A DNA stretch of 64,000 nucleotides from Phycomyces nitens (Eukaryota; Mucoromycota; Mucoromycetes; Mucorales; Phycomycetaceae): assembly GCA_022702545.1 (NCBI GenBank), contig JAHRBC010000007.1, positions 558,001 to 622,000 on the forward strand, in the 5' to 3' direction. Of the stretch, positions 45,378 through 60,161 are shown one piece after another (positions within the stretch are counted from its first letter, which is position 1; the number at the start of each line of letters is the position of its first letter). The translations under genes were made by a program, and so were the position numbers. The notes beneath the pieces were generated by a model that made no database searches, was not told the DNA's origin, and saw nothing but the letters and a program-made list of their open reading frames with translations.

Positions 45378-47454
45378 TTACACCAAAAGACCAGCCTTTG
45401 CCTCAATGGCAGTAATGACAGCTGCATGGGACCAGGTGAGGTCGCGTGCACCAGTCATTGATCCAGAAGTACGATCATACTGCTCAGAGAACGAACCATT
45501 GGCACTTCCATGGTACTTTACTGTCGACAAAAAGGCATCGGCAGCCAGGGCAATCTTTGAGGTCAAGGAAGTAAATCCGGCACTTCCTGGAGCATATGTG
45601 GTGCCGCTAGCAATGCTAGAGTCAAACTTCTTGAAGAAGGGCAGGTTGACCGAGTTGACAGTGATACCGCTTCCAATGGTCCATTCGATAATGGCACGGT
45701 AGTACAGCTCAGCATAGGTAGCAGTACCAATAAACCAGGGATTGCCTTGGGAGTTTCCATTTCCATTGTAAGTGTCTTCAGGGTAACGACCAATGGCAGT
45801 ACCGAGCCAGGGTGCAAGGTTGCTGTTGATGGAGTAAAGGCTTGCAAACGACTTTTCAATCGCTACCGAAGTGGCAAGAATCTATGTGACCAAGATTTAG
45901 TATATTGTTTTTTTTTAATATATAGAGTACGAATGCTTACCTTGTCAGAGCCAGAGGTGTAGAAACCTATATATATATAATACGTAAGAAATAAAATCCT
46001 GCAAGGTGTATCTGATGGCTGCATAACTTACCGTCACCGAGACCAGCAACATTGGCAGCAATGAGAACAGAGACATCCAGACCAGAAGGCTTGTTGGCAC
46101 CTCCAGATTGGTTCTGGGTGACAGCAATATAGCCATTGCTGGAAGACCAGAAGCCATCAATCTTGTTTCTGATGGTGTTTGCGGTATTGGTATAGGTGGA
46201 AGCACGAGTAGAGTCACCGTTGGAAGTAGCAAATTCAGCACCCTTGACAAGACCATGGCGCATAACCATCAAGGTATAAAAGTGGAGGCCATTGACTTCT
46301 TCCCAGAGATCAAAGCAGTTGTTGCTCCACACGCTGACAATATAGTCCAAGTCCTTGAAGATGGCAGCCTTGAGGGTACCAGAGACATAAGTAGAGTCGC
46401 TTGTCTGGGCAGTGTAGGTCTTTGCAAAGTTTATAAAAGTAGTGGCACGTTCAGCAGGGCCATCATTCTGAGGGCGACCCCAGGAACCAGTGTAGCTTGA
46501 GCCATCCTTGTTGAACTTGGGTTCGCCGAGGCAGTTGCAGACAGTGCTGGCAGACTGCTCATTGAGCTGAAAGGTAACATAGTCCTTGAGAAGTCCGAGA
46601 ACAGTGCTGTCTCCGGCATAATCGGTGCCATACATAAATGACACCATGTTGGCAACCATGGCAGAGTCGCGAGTCCAAGCGTAAAAGTAATCAGGGCCAG
46701 ATGTGGACATGGAAGCAGCAATGAATCCCTTTACGGCTCCAGCAGGGTTGATGTTTGAGAGGACCATTTTGAAACTGGTGGTCTTTTGAGTGCCTGCCCA
46801 AGTAGAAATGGTAGAGTTTCCTTCGGGTACTTTAACAACGCCAGTGGGGACAATGACAGGGGCACTGGATGTAGGAGAGGGAGGGGTAGTAGTAGTCGAT
46901 GCAACGACTAGGAAAAAAAAAGAACATTGTCTGAATATTGCCAATAATTCGTTGTAGACTTACCATAGTTTTTGCCTTGGCCGCCATTGTTGTCGTAGTA
47001 AGAGACGCCATTCACAACATACTAAAAGAGCACAGATATTTTAACATGTCTTGTAAATTAGAGAGATATTTACCTTGATATAGAATTGGTGGATTCCAGA
47101 AGAGCCAACAGTGGTGCTGAATGTCCAGTATTCATAGTTTGTTCCAGAGATACCCTCAGAGTAGGAGGCAGCAGCGTTGTAGGACCATTGATCAGAAGAG
47201 TCAGAGTAGTAGACAGTGACAACCTTGGCGTAGGCGATGTTTTTAACCTATCAAAAAAAGAAAAGAAAGATTGGTTAGGCACGGCAGTCTTTTTTTTTTG
47301 GACCCTTGGATCTTACATAGATCTTTCCCGCAAGAACATTGTTGGAGTAGGTGTAACTCTCCAGCTTGACCTCAGAAGCAGGGACAGCAGCAGAGGTTAG
47401 GCCAATAAGAGACACGAGAAAGAGGACCGGCTTCCAAAGATTTGTTAATCTCAT
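45378..47454 (-). CDS. Secreted glucoamylase: CBM21 + GH15, 591 aa
   Basis: Six exons: 47317-47454, 47074-47247, 46964-47021, 46032-46907, 45941-45966 and 45378-45881. A signal peptide (MRLTNLWKPVLFLVSLIGLT) is followed by a CBM21 starch-binding domain (about 25-125, with SYTYSNNVLAGKIYVKN and WTFSTTVGSSGIHQFYIKY). A Thr/Pro/Ser linker precedes the GH15 (alpha/alpha)6 barrel. Catalytic regions are intact: the general acid in CFDLWEEVNG and the base in GSFSEQYDRTSG. Further blocks are SWGRPQNDGPAERA and ARDLTWSHAA. The enzyme releases glucose from starch ends outside the cell. The N-terminal CBM21 layout is that of Rhizopus AmyA, not the C-terminal CBM20 of ascomycetes. Confidence 0.95.
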
Positions 47455-48668
47455 GGTTGAATAAGAAGGATGAACTGGAGATCTGAACAAGGCGTGTCCA
47501 AGGGGGGTATATATATACTGTTGATCGTAAAAATTAAGCTTAAAAAATTCATTCTCGATTCAGTTGATGAGAAGTTGGCGTGCTGGAATACTGGCGGTAA
47601 TAATGGGTAATGGTGGGTAAAACAAGGACCTGTAGCACTATTATGGAGCAGTGATAACTTACATATACCAGTTCTATTGATTATAGCGTATAATTGCCTT
47701 TTGAAAAAAAAAAGGGTATCTGGACTATTAGATAAAGGTAAATTGTTCATGAAAATATTAGGTAAATTTCCCAGATGAACTTGCACTTTTCCTACCCAAG
47801 TACAAATCTGACGGGTCCCATCTACATGTCGTTCTCAGAGCCACCCTTGATCGATCGGAATATGTGGATATTGATCACCAATCATCAAATGTAATATAAT
47901 ACATATCCAAGAATGTGTATGTTGTACGGTCAAAATAACGGGAAAAGTCAAAGAAATCCCTGCATGAATAAAGTGTTCTTTTCTTTCTTTCTTTCTTTCT
48001 TATTTTGCAGCCTTTCCGTTGTCCTACCCCGCAATTTTACTTGATATTTCAGATGAGCATCACACAAAGCGTGTGGGTGGAACATTGATCTATTATACAC
48101 TTCCTCCGAGGAACGTACAGATTGCCAGATATAAAACGTACTCCACAATCCCAAAATTCACACCTCATATTAAAATAATATAAAACTTGGGCCCATTTTA
48201 ATATATTCCCGATGTTTTCACCATATACGACTATTAATAATTCCAAAAATAAAAACATTTACCAGCGGGTAGGTTCCAGACAAAAAAAGCCTGATCTACT
48301 GGGAAAAATCTAGCCGGTTTGACAAGTGTAATTGTCTCGAGTTTTCTAGTCTAGCATTAATATGGCTAGCAAGACGAATCTCTAATTATACAAGGGTCCT
48401 TTTCAGCTCATTTAGCTTTCTGAATATATGTAGACATCAATTGAAGAGTGTATTGATATTGTTTTCACAATGCATATGATTTATTATAATAGTATCTATA
48501 GAAGAAGAAGAAGAGGAAGAAGAGGAAAAAAAGAGACAGAGAGATATATAGATAGATAGATAGATAGAAATGAGGATTTGCAGACAGTCTTTTCTTTTGG
48601 ACTAAGTGGTTCGTTTGTTTGTTCAAAAAAAAAATAAAGTCAATTGTATACTTTCATTTTTATATCTT
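47455..48668. other. Glucoamylase promoter and spacer
   Basis: A TATATATA box lies at about 47507-47516, 55 bp before the glucoamylase ATG. (CTTT)n at 47979-48001 and GATA/GAA arrays at 48501-48567. No gene seen. Confidence 0.5.
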
Positions 48669-51134
<2,466 letters not shown>

Positions 51135-51472
51135 TCTGTTTTGTTAAAACCGTCGGAACAAGTATAAAAAATAGACTGTGCAAGCAATAAAAAAAAATTT
51201 AAACTGGGCCAAATAAAAAATCGTCCAAAAGCAGTCCTTTCGAGAAGGTGACTTGTACACCATATTCAAGGAGTGTAATAAAAAAAGGTTTGGATTTCTA
51301 TTCTGTTTTTTGGGGGGAGAGGTTGTAAAGATTATACACTTTATTAAAAAGATTCGAGTATAAGATAAAGAAAAGGGAGGTGGTGATGAATTTGTAATGG
51401 TGAAATGTTTGATTGGAATTATACGAATGTTTCCTTCTTTTTTTTCATAATAATATATATGAGCTAAATGGT
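51135..51472. other. Tandem spacer, Prp43 promoter
   Basis: Lies between the Tul1 stop and the Prp43 start, both minus strand. AT-rich, nothing specific seen. Confidence 0.4.
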
Positions 51473-54312
51473 TTAGCATGCTGGGAGATATGCTCTACAG
51501 ACAGGGCATTCAAGCTTGATTCGCATCCACTATGGCAAGTGGAAACATGGATATTAACGGTGGTGATAAATAATAATAATCACAAGTTGTCTTTACCTTT
51601 TCCAAGCAATCTGTGTGGAACATATGATGACAAGGAGTCACCATGTATTGTGCTCTACCCAAAACACCAAGTCCAGTAGACGTAGATGGACCAGAGTCTA
51701 TCTGGAGCATGCATATAGCACAATCCCGAGAATTTGATCCCATTGTCCCACCTGCCTCTTCCTCGCCTTGAAGGGTTTCTTCATCTTCAGTTGCAAGTAT
51801 GGGGTGATAATTGTAGGTTTGTGGCAAGAGCTGTTGATTATAAAAACAAATATGTTAATCTCTTTTATATCCAAGGTCACCAAATACTTACCCTCTCAGG
51901 AACAAAGAAACGAGGTCCAAGCAGATCTTGTAAGAATAAGATGAGCACCTGAACAGCCATATAGACAACAAGAGCCCAAATCCATGGCGTGGTTTTGTGG
52001 GCAAGGACATTCTCGGGACACCCATAGAAATCTGGATCATGATGATGAGTAGGTTAGTAAAGGTAGTAAGACATACTCGAGATACTACTTACAGAGAGGG
52101 ATAGCTAATCTTGAGATGCTCATTCCAATCACGTACTTTGGGCTCAATGGTCGTCTACAGCCGCGTGAAATGCTTCTTATGATCTGTGGTATCCAGAATG
52201 AATAGAACCCAAGTCCAACAATCCCAATCACAATATTCTGTACAAATGGAGAGCTTGTAGCCGTATGATAGAACAGGAACAAACCGACCAAGAGAGACAC
52301 ATCTATAACACAAATATTAAAGGGTGCAAAAAGGTTGTAATAAGCATGGCCACAACTTACACAGTTTGCAGTATAAAGTGCCAACATCATATGTAGGGTT
52401 GGAGCGTTCTTCACGTACAGGAGTAGCATTTGCTGGTACCGCAGGAGGTGTTTCCCCTTCAACCTCCTCTTCAGCCTGGGGTGCAGGCTGTGGTCTTGGT
52501 CTGGCAGCTCTGGCTACCTCTGGACGCTGAATTCGCCAAATGACCAGCAAATACCGCATCCCAAACACAGAAACCAGCACGAAATTGAAAAATGCAGTGG
52601 CAGAAAATGGAATGAACACTGGATCGGCTACAATACCAGCTGTAAGATGAAGCAGGCAAAGATAGCCATCCATAATGGCCTGCATAACAATTGTCCAATA
52701 AGACACATTGGTTACACTCTATAAAACAAAGGTAAGCCATCCATCTCTATAGAAGCCTTTTAGCATCTTACTGAAGGTGTTGGTGTGAATTCCATCTGAT
52801 GAATCAAGGAAAATATCTGCACAATAGCCAAGAAGCTAGCCATGCCAGCATATGAAACAGCCTTGCTATAGTATGTCTCAATCTTCATGCCAGTGCCCTT
52901 TGTCGACAAGAAAAGGCCACAGTTTGGTGCATACATGACACTACTGAGCTCTAATGGGGGAGGGCGAATGGTTCGAATTCCCTGTGGATCCTCAAGCTCT
53001 AAAGGATTACGATGAGGATAAAGATGGACAAGGAGGTTGTTGATGAGCTTACCCTTTTCATATTCAATCAAGTGAGATCTCTTGATGGTCTTTGGTACAG
53101 GATGTAGCTGTCCAAACAGTTGGAATTGACAGCCAAAGGATGCTGTTTGGGATTTATCTTTTTTTAAAACAAAGCTAGTATATCAGTCCAAACACACCTG
53201 GAGTAGACTATTTACCATCTGAATCCATTAGTTGCTGGCTATCCCATGCTGCCATCTTCTCTAGTTTTTCTATCTGTTCATCGATACGCTGGCCAAGAGA
53301 CTTTTTGGTAATAGCCATGGTTTCATTATCGGGCAACATATGAAGCAAATCGGCCAAAGGGAATGATGCACTATATAGCAAACAATAGCCATCAACAAAA
53401 AATAATGATCTGATATAAAAACAAGAATATGGTTACGTACCCCTCAGGAACAGCCATCAGATAAAGAGTGCCATTGTTGAGAAAGTGGATGCCTTCTGCC
53501 AGCAGCAAGGCGCCGAAATTGCTTCGTTCGGCATCATTGAGATGCATGTATCCCTACTGCTCTTTTAAGGATATAGGCCTTCTAAAAACCAGTGTGATGT
53601 TTGGCTTGTTTACTTGCCTCAATATAATGGACATTCTGGTCCTCAGTTGCAATAGATTTAAGATTAAGTGAATAGGATCCTTGGTCTGTAAATATAAAAC
53701 CACCCCGGTTCTCGTCTTGTAGGGTTTGATTGTTGGCTGGATCAGACGCAGGAAGAGTAGTGTTTTCACTCTCCCAGTCACCTAAGTCAAACGTTGGATT
53801 TTGATTAGCCACCAGAGAGGTACGATGGATGGTATGCTATCCTTACCTCTAAAGATGCCTGTAATGTTGTGATAGAAATGTGAATTAGGTATTTGACGGC
53901 CAATATCAAGCAGACTGTCGATTTTTGTTTCCAACGTATTCGTCAAGGGCTGCAGGACATTTGAGGCAGTTGCAAGAAATAAAAAGAAAGGGGGGGTAGG
54001 AGGTTATGGTCAAGACAGATTAGACATTGAATGTAACTGCAATAGTTGTGCTTTGGTTGTGATGCAATGGCTTCTTACGTGCGTCACATTTATGCCAAAA
54101 GTGACATTGGCCAAGATTTCCTTTTCGTTCTGGAGACTCTTTAATACATCGTATACAGTAGGACGTTTTCCTCCTCCAGTCTCATCATCGGATGAGTTCA
54201 TAAATAGAAGAACGAGGAGGAATAGTAACATATAAAAGCTAGATCTGTTCATGGTGTGTCGTTGTAAGGGTCGCTGTTGGACATCGTCTGTATTGGTTGC
54301 TGGGGAGTTCAT
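51473..54312 (-). CDS. TUL1: Golgi/endosomal transmembrane RING E3 ligase Tul1/DscA, 717 aa
   Basis: Eleven exons: 54079-54312, 53847-53949, 53618-53781, 53441-53553, 53216-53370, 52772-53157, 52361-52718, 52093-52302, 51892-52031, 51597-51830 and 51473-51529. An N-terminal signal-anchor (MNRSSFYMLLFLLVLLF) leads to a lumenal domain with several N-x-S/T sites (HNITGIFRGDWES). Several TM segments follow, then the family block FLQDLLGPRFFVPE. The C-terminal RING has CAICMLQID, CHHMFHTDCLEKWM and CPVCRAYLP. The Dsc complex ubiquitinates mistargeted membrane proteins and, in some fungi, releases SREBP. Intron 3 uses a GC donor (GAG/GCAAGT). The start could instead be the ATG at 54252. Confidence 0.9.
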
Positions 54313-55984
54313 AAAGGAAAAGGCATCGATCAAAGTCCGAACACTGGAAAAAAAAATGAGGAAGCTTTTTGCGTCATCTGTTTAAGAGTGGCTATTTACA
54401 GTTATCTCTTGGTATTCTTGTCCATGAATCAAACCATGGTATTTCCCCTCATAATTGATCTTGTTTATTTTGATAGAAGCTTGGGCTTGGCTTGGTGAAT
54501 TGACCAGGTATCCCTGAGAGATATCCAAGATGATTCCAGACTGGAAGACTTCTTTACGGCCATAATTATCACATGGGATTCTCTTGTTAGAGAGATAGAT
54601 AGCTGGAGATTACTCTTGCCGGTTGATCTTTACCATTGACTCTTTCCTTGGCTAGATTGCCAGGAACCTTATGGCAGTGCTAGGAACGCTTGGTGAAGAG
54701 GTATAAATCAAATATAATCCTTCTTCTTGAAAGACATGCATACAAGTGCATGTTACACATCAATTATGTAAGAGCCGTGGAACAAGCGGAAATGGAGACA
54801 TTAAAATCCTTAAATTTGTACCTGGACATCAAGAGCCTTTACCCGTTCCGCAATAACAGCTCATGATTTTGCACGATATGGACAAGCAGTGAGAAGCTCC
54901 AATCCAATCTATATCCATATTGGTGAAATCAAAATCATGTAATCAGCCGTATCTCGCATATATTGGTATATATTGGTGGACACAGCTGGCCATATGAATA
55001 CTTGTTTTTAAGATGATTTAGAGCCAAACAAAAACAATATTAATGATTATGATTATGCTTATGATGATTATGCTTATGATCTTTGGGATATAGTTTGTGG
55101 TCAGGCTATTTTATATGCCAAGTATTCATACAAAATGATTTAAAATTACAATATTTGGATTTACCACCGGTTGAAAATCAGTACAATTGGGATTCACTTT
55201 ACAGGATTATATAAGAAATATAAAATATATTTCTTGAATGAACTTGTAGTCTACTATAGTGCTGTTGCCCACTCCATAATATTACGGCTATTGACATGAA
55301 ATTTGAAAAAAAGCACAAGTACAAGTACAAATCTATTATACATGGATCAATAAACTAGTTGACAGTTTTTAAAGTATAAATTATGCAAACATTAATTGTT
55401 TTCTGGTACTAAACAGCCATTGCATTTATTACAACAATTATATCCTGCTCAAAACACACACACACACACATTTCATCACACTCCTTTTTAGGAAATGTGA
55501 CAATATAAAAAATTAACTGGTAATTTAAATTTTGGTGATTTGACAGTTGATACCATTGTCATTTATATAAGAAAAAAGGGATAAAACAAAATGTAGACTT
55601 TTACGACTAGTCGAGAAACATCATGTATATAGTTTGTCTACATCATCTCCCTAAATACTCTAATAATTATTCTAGATTGCTATTTATCCAAAGCCAACTT
55701 TATAATACTTGCTTTTAAACATAGAATCTTGGTTTATTTTATTTTATTTTATTTTTATTTTTCTGCCAAAGAACCAACCTATGTACTGTCTGCTTCCATC
55801 TGCTTGTATTTCATATATAATAAACCTACAAGATAATGCTCAAATGGATCCAGGACCACCTTGAGAATCTCGCGAATAAAGTCTCGAAAATCGCAGTTTA
55901 ATTCCAATATATTCATCTCCGAAAGAGAACAAATTGACAAAATTTGGCTGTTTCCAGATTTCTTCCCCTTTATCTTTATTCGCA
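54313..55984. other. 1.7-kb divergent spacer Tul1/uL1
   Basis: AT-rich. Contains a direct repeat of GATTATGCTTATGAT (about 55045-55078), a (CA)n at 55457-55469 and (TTTTA)n at 55736-55758. The right end is the uL1 promoter. No gene seen. Confidence 0.5.
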
Positions 55985-56713
55985 ATGAGGTAAATATACT
56001 TTGACCCATCCGATCAAATCCATCCATGTATACGATCCATCCATCTCATATGATGTCCATCCAATAGCAAAGTTAGCGGTTCTGCCGTCAGAGAGACCGT
56101 CCGTGCCATCAAGGCCGGATGCGAAGAGAAGAAGCGTAACTTCACTGAGACCATCGAACTCCAGATTGGTTTGAAGAACTACGATCCCCAGAGAGACAAG
56201 CGTTTCTCTGGCTCCATCAAGCTCCCCAACATTCCCCGCCCCAACCTTTCCGTCTGCGTTCTCGGTGATGCTTTCCACTGTGACCAGGCCAAGGCTGCCG
56301 GTATGGAGTTCCAGTCCGTTGACGATTTGAAGAAGTTGAACAAGAACAAGAAGCAGATCAAGAAGCTCGCCAAGAAGTACGATGCTTTCGTCGCTTCCGA
56401 GGCTTTGATCAAGCAGATTCCTCGTCTCTTGGGTCCCGGTCTCCACAAGGTCGGTAAGTTCCCTACCCCCGTCTCCCACGCCGATTCCTTGACCGATAAG
56501 GCCAACGAGATCCGTGCCACCATCAAGTTCCAGTTGAAGAAGGTTCTCTGTCTCGGTGTTGCCGTCGGTCACGTCCAGATGACTGAGGATGAGTTGCTCG
56601 CCAACATCATGTTGTCCATCAACTTCTTGGTTTCCCTCTTGAAGAAGAACTGGCAGAACGTCAAGTCTTTGTACTTGAAGTCCTCCATGGGCAAGCCCCA
56701 GCGTTTGTTCTAA
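55985..56713 (+). CDS. RPL1: 60S ribosomal protein uL1 (L10a/L1), 216 aa
   Basis: Two exons, 55985-55989 and 56068-56713. Exon 1 is only ATGAG, so the intron splits codon 2, giving [17 protein letters not shown]. Family blocks: [46 protein letters not shown], and the C-terminal [10 protein letters not shown]. The protein forms the L1 stalk that moves E-site tRNA. Codon bias is strong, as in the other ribosomal gene. The intron carries CCATC/GATCC-like short repeats. Length equals the family (217). Confidence 0.95.
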
Positions 56714-57063
56714 GCCTTTTATCTTATAACTCGATTGTTACGCGTAACAAGTATCCATTTTTACTCTGACGGTGTACCAAGGCTCTGGACATAGGTGCCA
56801 GAATCATTGGGAGCTCGGAACTTTCGATTTGTTTGTATAATAATAAAAATGCTTACAAAAAAAAAACTATTGTTTCAATTTTTCATGTGCTAAATTATTT
56901 TAAGAGAGAGAGAGAGAGTGAAAATAGTAATAATATTGATATTCTGTAGCAGCAGTTTATCGTAGTAGTAAAGGGACTGGATTTTTAGTCAATTTAATCG
57001 AACCACCCTTTCTTTCTCTCTTTTTTCTTAGTCTGGTGATAAGGCACACCTTGGTTTTTCTTC
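56714..57063. other. Tandem spacer between uL1 and Mgm1
   Basis: AT-rich with a GA run at 56904-56917. The CTTTCTTTCTCTCTTTTTTC tract at about 57009-57028 is a likely Mgm1 leader. No gene. Confidence 0.4.
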
Positions 57064-59950
57064 ATGTTTGCAAAGGTTCTGCAAGCAAAGCCAGGCCGGT
57101 TTGGCACTCATGCCCATATGGCCAAGCATCCTACCCTGCTTATCCGCAACTACCACATCTCCCAACCTAATGTCAGACCACGCATCCATCGTCGGCCTCT
57201 TCTGTTCCAAAACCAGGCAAGATCCATTGGATTTTCATCCATTACTCGCATGGCATTCAATGCCCTCCGAGTCCCTGTCATTGTTGCCGGTACTGCTGCA
57301 GCAGGCGTAACAATGGCCAACAACACACTTCAGGGTAATGTAAGCTCAAGCTTGACTATTATTGGCCTGACACACCCATAGACTGGACCGAGACTGGAAC
57401 ATCCTTGATGCGGGATGGCCTCAAGAATGCACAGGAAATGCTAATCAAGGTACAAGAACAAGCCGAGAAATTCGACATGTCAATTCCAGAAGTTCGTCTT
57501 CGAGTTCCCGGTGCAATTACCGAACTTTTGGCATCTATTAATAGCAAAGTCAATGAGAAACCAACCACACACACCTTTTTGGATCACCAGACTGATGAGA
57601 AAGAGGCCCTGAAAGTAACTGAATCCAAAAAAGATAAAAACGATCAATCTAATGGAGATGGAGGAGATCCTTTGCCGGCTGCTGCAATCGTTGCTGCGGC
57701 CATAATAAGCTCGGATAGTTCTTCAGAAAAGACCAAGGAGGAAGAGGAGGAAGAAGAGGAAGAGAAAGAGCTGGCCAAGAAAATCAAGGCCAAGAGGGAA
57801 TCCAGCATGGCTTCTCATGATGAACAATTAGTGATGCTGACAAAGCAATTGATCGAGATTCGAACAATCTTGATGTCAATTGATCAGAATGACACTCTCA
57901 AACTTCCAAGCATTGTGGTGATTGGATCACAAAGTTCAGGAAAGAGTTCTGTGCTAGAAGCAATCGTGGGCCATGAATTTCTTCCAAAGTAAGCAAGCAT
58001 AATGGTACAACTTGGACAACCGACTAATGAGTCTACAGAGGAACAGATATGGTGACTAGACGGCCAATTGAACTGACACTTATTCATACTCCTGGCACAA
58101 AGGAAGAGTATGGCGAGTTCCCCCAGCTTGGGTTGGGAAAAGTACGAGACTTTAAGGAAATCCAAAAGACACTGGTGGACTTGAACCGTGCTGTTCCCGA
58201 GTTTATGTGTGTATCGGACGAGCCTATTGAATTGAGGGTCTATTCACCTCATGTCCCTGATCTGACTCTTATTGATCTTCCGGGATATATCCAGACCACA
58301 AGCAACAACCAGCCAGAAACACTGAAATCAAAGATTGAAGAGCTTTGCTTCAGCTACATACGAGAGCCCAATATTATCTTGGCTGTCTGTGCTGCCGATG
58401 TCGATCTAGCAAACTCACCTGCCCTTAGAGCAAGTCGGAAGGCTGACCCACTCGGATTGCGCACAATTGGTGTTGTAACCAAGCTGGACTTGGTCGATCC
58501 TAAAGTAGGCACAGCCATCCTGAGAAATGCAGATTATCCCCTCCACCTTGGGTACATTGGTGTTGTCTGCAAAGCACCCAAACACACAGAAGGAAACATG
58601 ACAGGCGCACTTATTCGTAACGAAGAAGACTTTTTCAGACACCACTTGATGTACAACCAACGCGACATTCATGTAGGCACCTCTACTTTGCGCTTCAAGT
58701 TGATGAGTGTTTTGGAGCAAAGCATGGGAAAGTCTCTATATAGCATAGTAGACGCTGTTCAGCGTGAATTGGAAGAGGCTCGCTATCAATTCAAGGTTCA
58801 GTACAACGACAGACGCGTTACGGCTGAATCATACGTAGCAGAGACCATGGATGCCCTAAAGCACAACTTTAAGGATTTTGCCAGTCATTTTGGCAAGCCC
58901 CAGGTGCGCCATGAAGTCAGATCCATGCTTGAACAACGTATATTGGATATCTGTGCTGAACAATACTGGTCTGATCCAAAGATTGCTGAACTTCCCAAGG
59001 CAACCACTGACGATATCTATTGGCTCTACAAAATCGACTTGGCTTCTGCTGCCCTGACAAAGAGTGGTATTGGAAGGTCTACAACCCAGCTTGTGGTAGA
59101 TATCCTGATGAAGAACATGGAAAGACTGGCCAATTCCGAGCCCTTTACACTTCACCCAACCACACGCACTCAAATCATGAACTTTACGAGCGAAGTCCTG
59201 CGATCAAGGTTCCTGACGACTAGCGACCAAGTAGAAAACACAATCAAGCCTTACAAATACGAGGTTGAAGTAACAGATTCAGAGTGGACAGATGGCGTTA
59301 AGCGATCCATTGCACTTTTGGAACGTGAGATTGAAATGTGTGACAAGATGGCAGCCACTATCCGAAGCACAATCGGAAAGAAGAAGCTCAAGAGTGCGAT
59401 CAACTATGTACTTGAGAACGAACGTCGTCAAGAGCATGATAAACAGTCGTCAGAAGTGTCTGGAGCAAGTTCTCTTGGAGAAGAATCAGATCCAGATGCT
59501 CCTGCTATCCGCCCCCTTTATAATCCCCGGCTAGTAGAAAAGGCAAAGGAAGCCCTCTTCTTGAGAGACCGGGCCATGATTCTAAAGTATCGTCTGGCTG
59601 CCCTCAAGAGTCGACAATGCAAATCAGTCGATAACAAGGAATACTGCCCCGAAGCTTTTTTGAATGTTATTGCAGAAAAGCTAACCTATACTGCCGTCAT
59701 GTTTATCCAAGTCGAGCTTCTGAACGAATTCTTTTTCCAGTTTCCACGAGAGCTGGATGATCGACTTGTTTATCAGATGAACCGAAAGCAGATCCTGGAA
59801 TTCGCACGCGAAAACCCACCTATTCGAAAGCATTTAGAGCTTCAGGAACGCAAAATGAAATTGGAGGAAGTGATGGAGAAGTTGAATTATCTTATGAGAC
59901 GACAGGCTGATAGACAAGCAAAACCAAAACAAAGCTCTCAAGTTCCTTAG
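57064..59950 (+). CDS. MGM1: Mitochondrial dynamin-like GTPase Mgm1/OPA1 (Msp1), 929 aa
   Basis: Three exons: 57064-57334, 57382-57988 and 58039-59950. The N-terminus is a mitochondrial presequence ([16 protein letters not shown]) followed by a hydrophobic segment ([17 protein letters not shown]). A coiled-coil/acidic stretch (EEEEEEEEE, about residue 215) precedes the GTPase. G1 is [16 protein letters not shown]3 is [10 protein letters not shown], and G4 is [10 protein letters not shown]. The middle/GED region ends [12 protein letters not shown]. The protein fuses inner mitochondrial membranes and maintains cristae; rhomboid cleavage near the hydrophobic segment is usual but not visible here. 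Length matches Mgm1. Convergent with Edc3. Confidence 0.94.
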
Positions 59951-60161
59951 GAGCAAAGATGAAAATAGCATTTATAGGATACAATCTTAATGATACCCCT
60001 CTCTAGTATACATGTACCACTAAAGAATGAATAAATGAATTGATATGTGCAGAGGTATTTTGAAAATAAAATAAAATAAAAATAAAAATTGAAAACAATA
60101 TGAAAAACTAAAAGTGCAGTGAGAATGGGTTATTTAAGATTGGCAAGGATTAAAAGGTGTC

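Noticed and set aside
55976..56572. 198-aa minus-strand Leu/Gly-rich frame
   Set aside because: Antisense shadow of uL1, caused by its C-ending codon bias.
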